A stretch of 64,000 nt of DNA, taken from the NCBI GenBank assembly GCA_017482565.1, contig JAFUMO010000055.1, forward strand, positions 107,082-171,081, read 5' to 3'. This document shows, piece after piece, positions 37,601 through 46,110 of the stretch. A program made the translations under genes and the position numbers. The notes beneath the pieces were generated by a model. It ran no database searches. It was not told the DNA's origin and was given only the letters and a program-made list of their open reading frames with translations. Source of the stretch: Bacteroidales bacterium. GTDB taxonomy: Bacteria > Bacteroidota > Bacteroidia > Bacteroidales > UBA932. How positions within the stretch are numbered: the stretch's first letter is position 1; each line of letters starts with the position of its first letter.

Positions 37601-37951
37601 AAGAAAATTACGGAGGGCACTTATAGCAGCACTCCTCTGTACCTTTTGGGAAGAATCCTTTATTGTACTAACCTTATTGGATACTGAATTTGATGAGCAT
37701 GGAAAAAAGAAGACACAATCCTCATCCACCAGATTGTACAGATCATTGGAAAAGAACTGCGCCTCCTCCTTATTGTCCATTATAACCAGATTTATACCTC
37801 CGGGCATAGAAGAGGCTAGTACAAATGATTTGGACGAACCATAAAGCCCCTTTATTGCAATAGAATTGTTTTTTTTATTATTTAAAACTTCAACAAGTTC
37901 TTTTACAGCACTTTGTGAAGAGAAAACATTAAGCAGCACATTATTTTCCAT
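34637..37951 (-). CDS. mfd: Transcription-repair coupling factor Mfd
   Basis: Mfd removes RNA polymerase stalled at DNA lesions and recruits UvrA. The start at 37951 (MENNVLLNVF) gives 1104 residues; a TTG at 37963 is excluded because the -7 box overlaps it. UvrB-like domains come first. The RNA-polymerase interaction (CarD-like) region has IGDYVVHIDHGVGVFGG. The RecG-like translocase contains Walker A GDVGFGKTEIAVRAA, DEEQKFG (DEEQ box), the TATPIPRTL motif and QLRGRVGRSNQKAFCYL. The C-terminal TRCF domain is present. It is transcribed away from ruvB across the AT-rich gap. Confidence 0.98.
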   Translation of the reverse strand: MENNVLLNVFSSQSAVKELVEVLNNKKNNSIAIKGLYGSSKSFVLASSMPGGINLVIMDNKEEAQFFSNDLYNLVDEDCVFFFPCSSNSVSNKVSTIKDSSQKVQRSAAISALRNFLDGESTLKKIILVAYPASVYEKIPNSRVLKSNILKIRKGEMVSHEFIKETLQEYNFEKVDFVGEPGQFALRGSIIDMFSFSSDKPYRIDFFGNEVESIREFDTNTQRSFRELQEVEIFPNIYDKGEVMEEELVDVLEFAGKGKTNVWINDISVMQGEQYSQVLGNIMQERIVTFNDFHMDGQVQVEFSISPQPSFNKNFDLLLTDINRKISEGYTIYICSENGKQFERLRSIFAHNSGDDVTKVPEFTELDCSIHTGFVDNAARTCLYTDHQIFDRYHRVKIKREVPRSERLTLNELSAFQIGDYVVHIDHGVGVFGGLVKTNMNGKVQEAIKLIYKDNDVIFVSIHGIHRISRYKSKEGAPPKIYKLGTGAWEKLKTQTKNKVKDIAKDLIKLYAERRQAKGFAFSPDSYLQHELEASFMYEDTPDQLKTTQAVKEDMERDFPMDRLVCGDVGFGKTEIAVRAAFKAAVDGKQVALLVPTTILALQHYKTFKKRLKDFPCTIEYISRLKTTKEIKQTAENLKTGKTDIIIGTHRLLNKEMQFKDLGLLIIDEEQKFGVAAKEKLRQLKLSVDTLTLTATPIPRTLQFSLLGARDLSIINTPPPNRLPVQTEIIDFNEELVREAITYEIERGGQVYFVHNKVEDILAVEDIIRRICPGVKTCVGHGKMEPKELEGKILEFMAGDYDVLIATTIVENGIDIPNANTIIINQAQNFGLSDLHQLRGRVGRSNQKAFCYLIVPSMAAITDDARRRLRAIEAFSDLGSGFNIAMQDLDIRGAGNLLGGEQSGFIADMGFETYQKILSEAFMEIKQDSGNMEMFQEAVQGSREPEKYVTDCTIDTDMELLIPDSYISLTSEKIRLYKELDAITSEEVLVKFTDDLRDRFGELPDQLIQLTYVVRLRWEALELGFERIVMKNNMMLVYFVGNQQSSYYSSPLFAGILNYINSSYSNMQVSEHNKKLILKIKGIDSIEKGYNVVFKMKMSIFANL

Positions 37952-37960
37952 AATCAGCTG

Positions 37961-37993
37961 CAAAATTAAATTAAGTTTTTAACAATACACCAA
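37961..37993 (-). promoter_or_regulatory. Promoter of mfd
   Basis: On the minus strand TTG (37993-37991), a 22-base gap and TAATTTTG (37968-37961). The -33 element is weak. It lies directly beside the first DnaA-box-like 9-mer at 38000. Confidence 0.5.
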
Positions 37994-37997
37994 TAAA

Positions 37998-38310
37998 CAT
38001 GTTGAAAACCCGGTTTTATATATTGATAACTCTTTTGATAACTTTTAAGAAATATTGGATTGTTTATTGGAATTTTTGTACAGATATATTTTTTTCTTCT
38101 CCTGCAATCAACTGCAACCTTATTTTTAAAAATATTTTCTACCAGCTTTATCAACATTGTAAATATGTTGATAATAGATGTCAAGTTTTTCAACATACGT
38201 TGATAAAATGTTATATATATTTAATAATCAATTAATTATAAATATTTTATTTTTTAATATCTTTAAAAGTGATTAACAATAGTGTTGAAAAATAAAATTA
38301 TCAACATATT
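37998..38310. other. oriC: Candidate chromosomal replication origin (cluster of DnaA-box-like 9-mers)
   Basis: The 405-bp gap between divergent mfd and ruvB is very AT-rich and holds no gene. Six exact copies of TGTTGAWAA or its complement TTWTCAACA lie at 38000-38008, 38148-38156, 38166-38174, 38187-38195, 38283-38291 and 38298-38306. One-mismatch copies are at 38021-38029, 38033-38041 and 38198-38206. Several face each other as inverted pairs. TTATCAACA differs from the classic DnaA box TTATCCACA at one base. A pure A/T stretch at 38205-38272 could be the unwinding element. The motif cluster is seen directly; origin function is inference. A parS-like site 15 kb away agrees with it. dnaA is not in this window. 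Confidence 0.55.
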
Positions 38311-38368
38311 AACATAATATAAATAAACATCATTAAAATTCTTTTTATAAAAAGATTATATTTGTGTT

Positions 38369-39397
38369 ATGAATAGTTTTGAAAAAAATTTTGATCCAAG
38401 GAAAGCAGGTGTCCAGTCAGAAGGGGATATTGAAGGGGTTATAAGGCCAAAGGATTTTAGTGATTTTTCAGGTCAGGAAAAGATTATGAAAAATCTGAAG
38501 GTTTTTGTGAAGGCAGCAAGGCAGAGGGGAGAATCACTTGACCATGTCCTTTTCCATGGCCCTCCTGGATTGGGGAAGACCACACTTGCCAATATTATAG
38601 CAAATGAGCTTGGGGTATCAATGAAGATAACATCAGGTCCAATATTGGACAAGCCCGGTGACCTTGCCGGTCTGCTTACAAGCCTTGATGAAGGTGATGT
38701 GCTCTTTATTGATGAGATACACAGGCTTTCTCCTGTAGTTGAGGAATACCTTTATTCGGCTATGGAGGATTACAGGATTGATATCATGCTCGACAAGGGT
38801 CCTGGAGCAAGATCTGTACAGATATCATTGAATCCATTCACTCTTGTGGGTGCAACAACAAGGAGCGGATTGCTCACATCCCCATTAAGGGCTAGATTTG
38901 GTATCCAGTGCCATCTGGAGTATTATGATTCAAAGGTTCTCCAAAAAATAGTAGGAAGGAGTGCAAGGATACTTGATATGGAGATAGACAGTGAGGCAGC
39001 ACTTGAAATTGCATGCAGGAGCAGGGGAACACCACGTATAGCAAATTCTCTCCTCAGGAGGGTAAGGGATTTTGCCCAGGTTGAAGGGAACGGAAAAATA
39101 GATCTTCCCATAACGAGATATGCCCTTGATGCCCTTAATATAGACAAGAAGGGGCTTGACCTTATGGACAACAAGATACTTACCACTATAATAAGCAAGT
39201 TCAAGGGAGGTCCTGTAGGGGTGAATACAATAGCAACAGCTGTAGGTGAGGATCCGGGAACACTTGAGGAGGTTTATGAACCTTTCCTTATAAAGGAGGG
39301 ATTCATAAACAGGACACCAAGGGGCAGGGAAGTTACAGAACTTGCCTACAGGCATCTTGGAATGGACAGATATATGCCTGAAGATACTTTATTCTGA
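38369..39397 (+). CDS. ruvB: Holliday junction branch-migration helicase RuvB
   Basis: RuvB is the AAA+ motor that drives branch migration with RuvA (encoded here at 57806-58396). The 342 residues have Walker [13 protein letters not shown], Walker [12 protein letters not shown], sensor 1 [13 protein letters not shown] and the arginine-finger region [10 protein letters not shown]. The winged helix ends [13 protein letters not shown] perfect -7 box TATATTTG occupies 38357-38364, only four bases before the ATG, so its mRNA may be leaderless; no -33 box is obvious. Confidence 0.98.
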   Translation: MNSFEKNFDPRKAGVQSEGDIEGVIRPKDFSDFSGQEKIMKNLKVFVKAARQRGESLDHVLFHGPPGLGKTTLANIIANELGVSMKITSGPILDKPGDLAGLLTSLDEGDVLFIDEIHRLSPVVEEYLYSAMEDYRIDIMLDKGPGARSVQISLNPFTLVGATTRSGLLTSPLRARFGIQCHLEYYDSKVLQKIVGRSARILDMEIDSEAALEIACRSRGTPRIANSLLRRVRDFAQVEGNGKIDLPITRYALDALNIDKKGLDLMDNKILTTIISKFKGGPVGVNTIATAVGEDPGTLEEVYEPFLIKEGFINRTPRGREVTELAYRHLGMDRYMPEDTLF

Positions 39398-39427
39398 TTA
39401 TTAACACAATTGATAAAACACACTTAT

Positions 39428-40606
39428 ATGAAAAAGATTTTATTGGCTTTTATTGCGGCAATGATGCTTTTTGCTGCTGACATCCATGCCTGTACTTCGG
39501 CTATCATTACAGGCAAGGCAACACCTGATGGAAGACCTTTGCTTTGGAAACACAGGGATACAGGTGAGCTCAACAACAAGGTAAAACATTTCAAGGGTGC
39601 AAAATATTCATTCTATGCACTTATCAACTCTCCAGATGCAATGAAGGAGGAGGCATGGACAGGCACAAATGAAGTGGGATTCTCAATAATGAATACAGCT
39701 TCATATAACCTGAAGGATGACAATTTGCCTTCAGACCAGATGGACAAGGAGGGAGAGGTCATGTACAAGGCCCTTGCAACATGCAGGACATTGGCAGATT
39801 TTGAGAAGCTTCTCGACAAATACAAGAGGCCAATGGGAGTTGAGGCCAATTTTGGTGTTATAGATGCAGAAGGCGGTGCAGCCTATTATGAGGTGAACAA
39901 TGATTCATGGACAAAAGTTGATGTGAATGATCCCAAGATTGCCCCGCAGGGTTATCTTGTATATACAAACCATTCAAATACCGGAAGACTGAACGACGGT
40001 ATGGGTTATGTAAGATATACAGCTGCAGACAAGATAATGAAGGAGCAGATAGGAAGAAACGGTGACATAACTGCAAAATGGATCATGCAGAACCTTTCAC
40101 GTACTTTTTACCACTCAATCCTTGGCATTGACCTCAATAAGGACAAGGAGCTTGTGGAGAAATGTAACGGATGGTTTATAGACCAGGATTTCATTCCAAG
40201 AAAATCATCAAGCTGTTCAATAGTAGTTGAGGGTGTGAAAAAAGGTGAGAACCCTGCAAATACAGTAATGTGGACCATTTTGGGTTATCCTCCTATCGGC
40301 ATCACAGTTCCTCTGATGGTGGCAAACGGTGAAAATATCCCTTCATTCATGACAGCAGAGGGAACAGCGAATGCACAGATGTGTGACTGGGTTCTTGAGA
40401 ACAAGAAGGAGATTTTCCCAATTACAAGAGGTAATGGAAACAAATATTTGAACTATAATGCAATAGAAAAATATATGGTTCCAGCACTTGAGGTGGAGAA
40501 CATGGTATTTGACCAGGCTGTTCCTGTAATAGAGAAGATAAGGGAAGGAAAGGCAACTGCAGCAGACCTCAATACGGTTTATGAAACAATACAGAAAGTA
40601 TTCTAA
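39428..40606 (+). CDS. Exported Ntn-hydrolase of the C45/C69 type (acyl-amide hydrolase/acyltransferase-like)
   Basis: The product begins MKKILLAFIAAMMLFAADIHAC, a signal peptide ending right before Cys22. The sequence CTSAIITGKATPDGRPLLWKHRD is the nucleophile strand of N-terminal-nucleophile hydrolases such as peptidase C45, choloylglycine-hydrolase-like and acyl-CoA:6-aminopenicillanate acyltransferase-like enzymes. Signal cleavage itself would expose the catalytic Cys. Further family-like blocks are NEVGFSIMNTASYNL, NFGVIDAEGGAAYYEV and YLVYTNHSNTG. Length of the mature form is about 371 residues. Substrate unknown (bile-acid, N-acyl amino acid or peptide amides are options). It follows ruvB closely and is ended by a hairpin terminator. 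Confidence 0.85.
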   Translation: MKKILLAFIAAMMLFAADIHACTSAIITGKATPDGRPLLWKHRDTGELNNKVKHFKGAKYSFYALINSPDAMKEEAWTGTNEVGFSIMNTASYNLKDDNLPSDQMDKEGEVMYKALATCRTLADFEKLLDKYKRPMGVEANFGVIDAEGGAAYYEVNNDSWTKVDVNDPKIAPQGYLVYTNHSNTGRLNDGMGYVRYTAADKIMKEQIGRNGDITAKWIMQNLSRTFYHSILGIDLNKDKELVEKCNGWFIDQDFIPRKSSSCSIVVEGVKKGENPANTVMWTILGYPPIGITVPLMVANGENIPSFMTAEGTANAQMCDWVLENKKEIFPITRGNGNKYLNYNAIEKYMVPALEVENMVFDQAVPVIEKIREGKATAADLNTVYETIQKVF

Positions 40607-40628
40607 ACCATATGATAGGATAAATGAG

Positions 40629-40656
40629 AAGGGACCTCAAAATGATGGGGTCCCTT
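40629..40656. terminator. Bidirectional terminator between the Ntn hydrolase and GH20 genes
   Basis: AAGGGACC (40629-40636) pairs with GGTCCCTT (40649-40656), followed by TCTTTTC on the plus strand; it separates converging genes. Confidence 0.75.
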
Positions 40657-40678
40657 TCTTTTCAACTATAAGTGAAGG

Positions 40679-42889
40679 TCATTTTTCAATCTTCAGGTTC
40701 TGGAAAGCAGTTATGAGTGCATCAGACATTCCTGTAAACACAATTTTAACGGCCTTTACCTTATCTTCAGGCTTGATGACTGATATTCCATACACAAAGT
40801 CATTACCCTTTATGAAATCCTCTCCATTATATGAATATTCCACATGTCCTTCTGTACAGCTGTAGAATGTGATGTCAGGAACACCTGTCTCAACAGTTAT
40901 CTTGCCGCACTCTACTGGTTCCTTAAATGTATAAAGCACGTAGTCACCCGCATTTGACCTTCTGTTTACCCTCCAGTATTTATCCATGTTATAAGAAGTG
41001 ATGTTGCTCATAGGGAAACTTTTGTTTGATTCAGATTCCTTGTATGAGCTTTCAATAGAAACTTCAGGTGTAAGGTAATGGTAAAGCTCAATATTTGAAG
41101 CACCCACTGCAATGCTCCTGTTATGGTCTTTATAGAAAGTGGTAAACCTGTACTTTTCTGGTTCCTGTGTCTTTATGTCACCTTTCCATATGGCAGAAGA
41201 GGCTGCAGGTTCGGAAGCATCTGTTGTATATCTTATCACTGCACCCTCGTATGGAGGTGTAACCTTAAGCATATCATCTTCATAAACAACTTCAGGGAAA
41301 GGAAGCCTGAACTTTATGCCCATGTTGTCCATCCTGTCATAATGGGTTGATGTAATCCTGTTCCAGAAACAGTCATAATTCTTCTTTTCAGGCATTGTCC
41401 ATGCAGTTTCAGCCAGTGCGCACAATCTTGGGAAGAACTGGTATTCAAGGAACCTTGCAGGCCTGTCCAGAAGTTCGCACCAGAGATTTGCCTGTACACC
41501 AAGTACAAGCTTCTCCTCTTCAGGAGTAAAGTCACACATATTTATAGGATCCAGCTTATATGTGCTGTCCAAGGTGACAATTGCAGCCCAGTTGTGTCCT
41601 CTTTCATATTCAGACTGCTTCATGTCCATATAGCAGTACTGTCCTGGGAGGAATACTGTAGGCTGCCCCTTTTTCACTGCACTTTCACCTCTTTTCAGTG
41701 AGCCCCATCCATAAACGATTGTAGAAGGTTCAAGGTCACCTCCCTTTATTATTTCATCCCATCCTACCAGCACCTTGCCATACTTATTGGCAATCTTTTC
41801 CATCCTCCTCACAAAATAATTCTGCAGTTCAATCTCCTCCTTCATTCCCATCTTTTTCATGAAAGCCTGGCAGTGTGGACAGTTCTTCCAGTTATCCAGA
41901 TTAACCTCATCACCTCCAAGGTGCAGCTTCTCAGAAGGGAAAAGCTCCACAAGCTCGGCAACAATGTTCTCTATCATCTCATAGGTCTTCTCATTGCCCA
42001 CACACCATACATTGTTCACCTCACCGTTTACGCTCATTGTCTTGTCCTTGTTGGTACAGCCAACTTCAGGATAACACTCAATAACAGCCTTGCTGTGCCC
42101 CGGCATATCTATTTCAGGGATTATTTCAATATTTCTCTCAGCTGCATATTTTACAACCTCCCTTATCTCCTCCTGGGTATAGAATCCGCCGTATCTCTTG
42201 TTTCCTGAACCGTAAGATGGTGGAAGAACCTCATCAGGTCCTCTCCATGCACCCTTTTCGGTAAGGAGCGGATATTTCTTTATCTCTATCCTCCAGCCGT
42301 TGTCATCTGTAATGTGCCAATGGAATACGTTCAGCTTGTGGTAAGAAATCCAGTCAAGCATGTCATAAATGGTCTCAAGCGGGAAAAATGTTCTTGAAAC
42401 ATCAAGTCCAGCACCCCTGTAGCCGAATCTCGGCCAGTCTTCAATGGAAACGCAAGGGACACTCAGCTTGCCCTTACAGCTTCCTTTCCCATAAATTCCA
42501 GGAGGCATCAGCTGCAGGAGCGTCTGCACTCCATAAAAGGCACCTGCCTGGTCTGGGGCAACAATTGAAATTTTATCGGGAAGGACATCAAGCCTGTATC
42601 CCTCCTTTTTAATCCCGACAGAAGGGTCAATATTAATCTCCACATTCCCTTTTCCCTCCGGAGCATCTGCCAGCTGGAGACCGGCAGCCTTTGAAAGTCT
42701 TCCTTTGAGGAAATCAATCCCGAAAAGGGCATTTCCCCCTACTGTAACATTGTTGCTGAAAGTGAAATTTCCCCCTTTCACATCAATCTGCTGTGGCTGG
42801 GGGATAATGTTGGGCCCACTCTCCTTATCACATGCAGCAAGCACTGAAAGGGAGATTACAGCCCCGATAAAAGCGTTCTTTAAGTTCAT
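40679..42889 (-). CDS. Beta-N-acetylhexosaminidase lipoprotein (GH20)
   Basis: The enzyme removes terminal GlcNAc/GalNAc from glycans such as host mucin or chitooligosaccharides, by substrate-assisted catalysis. The lipobox SVLAAC (Cys20) implies attachment to a membrane. The GH20b domain (IIPQPQQIDV) is followed by the catalytic barrel with YRGAGLDVSRTFF, FHWHITDDNGWR and the Asp-Glu pair in LHLGGDEVNLDNW (about residues 325-335). A chitobiase-like C-terminal part and a beta domain (FKEPVECGKITVETG) that looks like a discoidin/CBM32-type fold complete its 736 residues. It lies 11 bases downstream of a possible small exported peptide gene. Confidence 0.96.
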   Translation of the reverse strand: MNLKNAFIGAVISLSVLAACDKESGPNIIPQPQQIDVKGGNFTFSNNVTVGGNALFGIDFLKGRLSKAAGLQLADAPEGKGNVEINIDPSVGIKKEGYRLDVLPDKISIVAPDQAGAFYGVQTLLQLMPPGIYGKGSCKGKLSVPCVSIEDWPRFGYRGAGLDVSRTFFPLETIYDMLDWISYHKLNVFHWHITDDNGWRIEIKKYPLLTEKGAWRGPDEVLPPSYGSGNKRYGGFYTQEEIREVVKYAAERNIEIIPEIDMPGHSKAVIECYPEVGCTNKDKTMSVNGEVNNVWCVGNEKTYEMIENIVAELVELFPSEKLHLGGDEVNLDNWKNCPHCQAFMKKMGMKEEIELQNYFVRRMEKIANKYGKVLVGWDEIIKGGDLEPSTIVYGWGSLKRGESAVKKGQPTVFLPGQYCYMDMKQSEYERGHNWAAIVTLDSTYKLDPINMCDFTPEEEKLVLGVQANLWCELLDRPARFLEYQFFPRLCALAETAWTMPEKKNYDCFWNRITSTHYDRMDNMGIKFRLPFPEVVYEDDMLKVTPPYEGAVIRYTTDASEPAASSAIWKGDIKTQEPEKYRFTTFYKDHNRSIAVGASNIELYHYLTPEVSIESSYKESESNKSFPMSNITSYNMDKYWRVNRRSNAGDYVLYTFKEPVECGKITVETGVPDITFYSCTEGHVEYSYNGEDFIKGNDFVYGISVIKPEDKVKAVKIVFTGMSDALITAFQNLKIEK

Positions 42890-42900
42890 GATATCTTGGT

Positions 42901-43063
42901 TTATTTGTTTCCATATATGTTTTCCTCACTCTCGTTCCTGAATTTCAGGTAATAGTATGTGATCCCTCTGTTTCTTCTCTGCACGCCTTCCCATCTTCTG
43001 TTGTGCAGTTAGGGTGCAGTCCACTGTTGTTACAAGCATGAAAAGGAGTACAATAAATCTCAT
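42901..43063 (-). pseudogene. Small exported peptide gene, apparently frameshifted, before the GH20 gene
   Basis: From ATG 43063 a 45-codon frame ends at TGA 42926. It starts like a signal peptide (MRFIVLLFMLVTTVDCTLTAQQ) but then reads as unnatural basic sequence. The alternative frame over the same bases gives RRNRGITYYYLKFRNES, ending at TAA 42901, which looks much more like protein. A one-base change near 42975-42990 would join the two into a peptide of about 54 residues, ending 11 bases before the GH20 ATG. No family recognised. The remainder of the 42890-43221 gap holds only the frdA promoter. Confidence 0.35.
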
Positions 43064-43146
43064 AAAAACAAGTTTTAGGGTTTTTCAAGCTAATATACTA
43101 AAAATGTCAGTAGAAGCGGCGTTTGGCAATAATTATTTGAGAATAA

Positions 43147-43177
43147 TTGCTTATTTGATAAAAAGTGACTAAAATTG
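43147..43177 (+). promoter_or_regulatory. Candidate promoter of frdAB
   Basis: TTG (43147-43149), 20 bases, TAAAATTG (43170-43177), a one-mismatch -7 box. The start of transcription would lie near 43184, 38 bases before the frdA ATG. Confidence 0.45.
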
Positions 43178-43221
43178 TGCAAAATTTAATTGCGCTAAAA
43201 GTACACTTAAAAAACATAATA

Positions 43222-45168
43222 ATGGCCGAAAAATTATTATCACAGATTCCTGAAGGGCCTTTGGCTGAAAAATGGACAAAGCATAAGGCTCAAATTCGCG
43301 TAGTCAGTCCGGCTAACAAACGCAAACTGGAAATTATTGTAATTGGTACAGGCTTGGGTGGTGCAGCTGCAGCTGCTTCATTGGGCGAGCTGGGATACAA
43401 TGTAAAAGTATTCTGTATCAGTGATTCACCAAGACGTGCACACTCTATTGCAGCTCAAGGTGGTATCAACGCTGCAAAGAACTACACTAATGACAACGAT
43501 TCTGTTTACCGTCTGTTCTATGACACAATCAAAGGTGGTGACTACAGGGCAAGGGAGGCTAACGTATACCGTCTTGCTGAGGTAAGTAACAACATCATCG
43601 ACCAGTGTGTTGCACAGGGTGTTCCTTTCGCAAGGGATTATGGCGGATTGTTGGATAACCGCTCATTCGGTGGTGCACAGGTAAGCCGTACATTCTATGC
43701 AAGGGGCCAAACCGGGCAGCAGCTTCTCCTTGGTGCCTACGCGGCATTGAACAGGGCAGTAGCAAAGGGTTCTGTAAAATCGTACCCAAGATATGAGATG
43801 TTGGACCTTGTTGTAATTGACGGTCAGGCAAAAGGTATCATTGCAAGAAACTTGCAGAACGGACAGATTGAGAGGTTCGGTGCCCATGCGGTGGTAATTG
43901 CAAGCGGTGGTTACGGAAACGTTTTCTTCCTTTCTACCAATGCAATGAACAGCAACGGTTCTGCAGCTTGGCAGTGCTACAAGAAGGGTGCATTCTTTGG
44001 CAATCCATGTTTTGCACAGATCCACCCTACATGTATTCCTGTTCACGGAACACAGCAGAGCAAGCTTACCCTCATGAGCGAGTCATTGAGAAATGATGGT
44101 AGAATCTGGGTACCTAAGAAGATGGAGGATGTTGAGAAGCTGAGGAAAAAACAGATAAAGCCTTCGCAGATTGCTGAGGAGGACAGGGACTACTACTTGG
44201 AGAGGAGATATCCTGCATTCGGTAACCTTGTACCTCGTGACGTTGCTTCACGTGCTGCCAAGGAGCGTTGTGATGCAGGCTACGGTGTAAATGAGACAGG
44301 TCTTGCAGTATTCCTTGATTTCAAGACTGCAATTGAGAGACTTGGAAAAGATGTGATTACACAGCGTTACGGTAACTTGTTCCAGATGTATGAGAAGATT
44401 ACCGATACAGATCCATATAAGGAGCCTATGATGATTTATCCTGCCATCCACTACACAATGGGCGGTATCTGGGTTGACTACAACCTCCAGACAACCATCC
44501 CTGGCCTGTATGCGATTGGTGAGGCTAACTTCAGCGATCACGGCGGTAACCGTCTTGGTGCTTCTGCATTGATGCAGGGTCTTGCAGACGGATACTTCAT
44601 CCTTCCTTACACAATTGGTGACTATCTTTCACATAAGATCCAGGAGCCTAAGACAGACATCAACCACCCTGCATTTGCAGAGGCTGAGAAGGCAGTGAAG
44701 GAGAAGATCAACAAGCTTCTTTCAATCAAAGGAAAGAAATCTGTTGACGATATCCACAAGCAGCTTGGTCATGTAATGTGGGAATACGTTGGTATGGCAA
44801 GAAATGAGGCAGGCTTGAAGAAGGCCCTTGAGCTTATTAAAGAGCTTAAGAAAGAGTTCTGGAGCAACGTATATGTTGCAGGTGAGAACGGTGAGTTCAA
44901 CCAGGAGCTTGAGAAGGCGTTGCGTCTTGCAGACTTCCTTGAGATGGGTGAGCTCATGGCTTTGGATGCCCTTAACAGAAAAGAGTCTTGCGGTGGTCAC
45001 TTCCGTGAGGAGATGCAGACCGAGGACGGTGAGACAAAACGTGATGACGAGAACTTCATGTATGTTGCAGCATGGGAGTACAAAGGTGAGAACGCCGCTC
45101 CTGAGATGCACAAGGAGCCTCTGAACTACGAGTTTGTAAAACCATCAACAAGAAACTATAAAGACTAA
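43222..45168 (+). CDS. frdA: Fumarate reductase/succinate dehydrogenase flavoprotein subunit
   Basis: The large FAD-carrying subunit interconverts fumarate and succinate, the key step of anaerobic succinate fermentation in Bacteroidales. The start at 43222 ([12 protein letters not shown]) gives 648 residues; an earlier in-frame ATG (43165) would overlap the promoter. The FAD motif [19 protein letters not shown], the flavinylation region [31 protein letters not shown] and [20 protein letters not shown] in the catalytic half are intact. It is of the non-classical (B. subtilis/Wolinella-like, longer) type. frdB follows by 16 bases. No cytochrome b subunit gene lies upstream. Confidence 0.97.
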   Translation: MAEKLLSQIPEGPLAEKWTKHKAQIRVVSPANKRKLEIIVIGTGLGGAAAAASLGELGYNVKVFCISDSPRRAHSIAAQGGINAAKNYTNDNDSVYRLFYDTIKGGDYRAREANVYRLAEVSNNIIDQCVAQGVPFARDYGGLLDNRSFGGAQVSRTFYARGQTGQQLLLGAYAALNRAVAKGSVKSYPRYEMLDLVVIDGQAKGIIARNLQNGQIERFGAHAVVIASGGYGNVFFLSTNAMNSNGSAAWQCYKKGAFFGNPCFAQIHPTCIPVHGTQQSKLTLMSESLRNDGRIWVPKKMEDVEKLRKKQIKPSQIAEEDRDYYLERRYPAFGNLVPRDVASRAAKERCDAGYGVNETGLAVFLDFKTAIERLGKDVITQRYGNLFQMYEKITDTDPYKEPMMIYPAIHYTMGGIWVDYNLQTTIPGLYAIGEANFSDHGGNRLGASALMQGLADGYFILPYTIGDYLSHKIQEPKTDINHPAFAEAEKAVKEKINKLLSIKGKKSVDDIHKQLGHVMWEYVGMARNEAGLKKALELIKELKKEFWSNVYVAGENGEFNQELEKALRLADFLEMGELMALDALNRKESCGGHFREEMQTEDGETKRDDENFMYVAAWEYKGENAAPEMHKEPLNYEFVKPSTRNYKD

Positions 45169-45184
45169 GAAAAAGGTACACGAT

Positions 45185-45964
45185 ATGGATTTGACATTAA
45201 AAGTTTGGCGTCAGAAAAACGCAAAGGAGAAGGGACACTTCGAGACCTATCAGGTTAAGAACATCTCCCCTGACAGTTCATTCCTTGAGATGATGGATAT
45301 CCTTAATGAGCAGTTGATTAAGGAGAACATTGATCCGGTAGCAGTGAACAAGGGCTGTAAAGCCAGCGGTCCTGTAAGCTTTGACCACGACTGTAGAGAG
45401 GGTATTTGCGGTGCATGCTCACTTTATATCAACGGTAGGGCTCATGGTCCGGACAATGAGATTACAACTTGCCAGTTGCATATGCGCAAGTTCAAGGATG
45501 GTGACACCATTACCATTGAGCCTTGGAGAAGTGCAGGTTTCCCTATCATCAAGGACCTTGTTGTTGACAGGACTGCATTTGACAAGATTCTTCAGGCAGG
45601 TGGTTTCGTTTCAGTGAATACAGGTGGTGTTCCTGATGGAAATGCCATTCCAATTCCTAAGAAAGATGCTGATGAGAGTATGGATGCAGCTTCTTGCGTG
45701 GGTTGTGGTGCTTGTGTTGCAACTTGTAAGAACGGTTCAGCCATGTTGTTTGTTTCTGCAAGGGTAAGCTCTCTGGCTTTGCTTCCTCAGGGTAGGATTG
45801 AGGGTGCAAGAAGGGCCAAGGCTATGGTTGCAAAAATGGATGAGCTTGGTTTCGGTGCTTGTACAAATACCAGGGCCTGTGAGATGGAGTGTCCTAAGAA
45901 GGTATCCGTAGCTCACATTGCAAGGCTCAACAGAGAGTTCCTTTGTGCAAAATTGAAAGACTAA
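45185..45964 (+). CDS. frdB: Fumarate reductase/succinate dehydrogenase iron-sulfur subunit
   Basis: The electron-transfer subunit, 259 residues. The N-terminal 2Fe-2S ferredoxin domain has [15 protein letters not shown] and ITTCQLHM. The C-terminal domain has [16 protein letters not shown] and [15 protein letters not shown], the cysteine sets for the 4Fe-4S and 3Fe-4S clusters. It is co-transcribed with frdA and closed by a hairpin terminator. Confidence 0.97.
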   Translation: MDLTLKVWRQKNAKEKGHFETYQVKNISPDSSFLEMMDILNEQLIKENIDPVAVNKGCKASGPVSFDHDCREGICGACSLYINGRAHGPDNEITTCQLHMRKFKDGDTITIEPWRSAGFPIIKDLVVDRTAFDKILQAGGFVSVNTGGVPDGNAIPIPKKDADESMDAASCVGCGACVATCKNGSAMLFVSARVSSLALLPQGRIEGARRAKAMVAKMDELGFGACTNTRACEMECPKKVSVAHIARLNREFLCAKLKD

Positions 45965-45987
45965 CCACAAGATGTAATAATAGAGAA

Positions 45988-46016
45988 AGAGGTCACGCCG
46001 TGGCCTCTTTTTTTTT
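45988..46016 (+). terminator. Intrinsic terminator of frdAB
   Basis: AGAGGTCAC (45988-45996) pairs with GTGGCCTCT (46000-46008), with one G-U pair, and then a run of T to 46016. Confidence 0.85.
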
Positions 46017-46051
46017 CCACTCCACGTGACTGCCCGGATGTATGGAGGGTA

Positions 46052-46085
46052 CAAAAAAACCTGCCTCCATTTATCGGGAAGCAGG
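46052..46085 (-). terminator. Intrinsic terminator of the P1 peptidase gene
   Basis: On the minus strand CCTGCTTCCC pairs with GGAGGCAGG (one mismatch) and is followed by TTTTTTT (46059-46053). Confidence 0.75.
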
Positions 46086-46110
46086 ATATGGTCATTATTG
46101 TTGCAGTATA

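Noticed and set aside
46020-46032. CCACGTG core near the frdB terminator
   Set aside because: Only the central core matches parS; the flanks do not.
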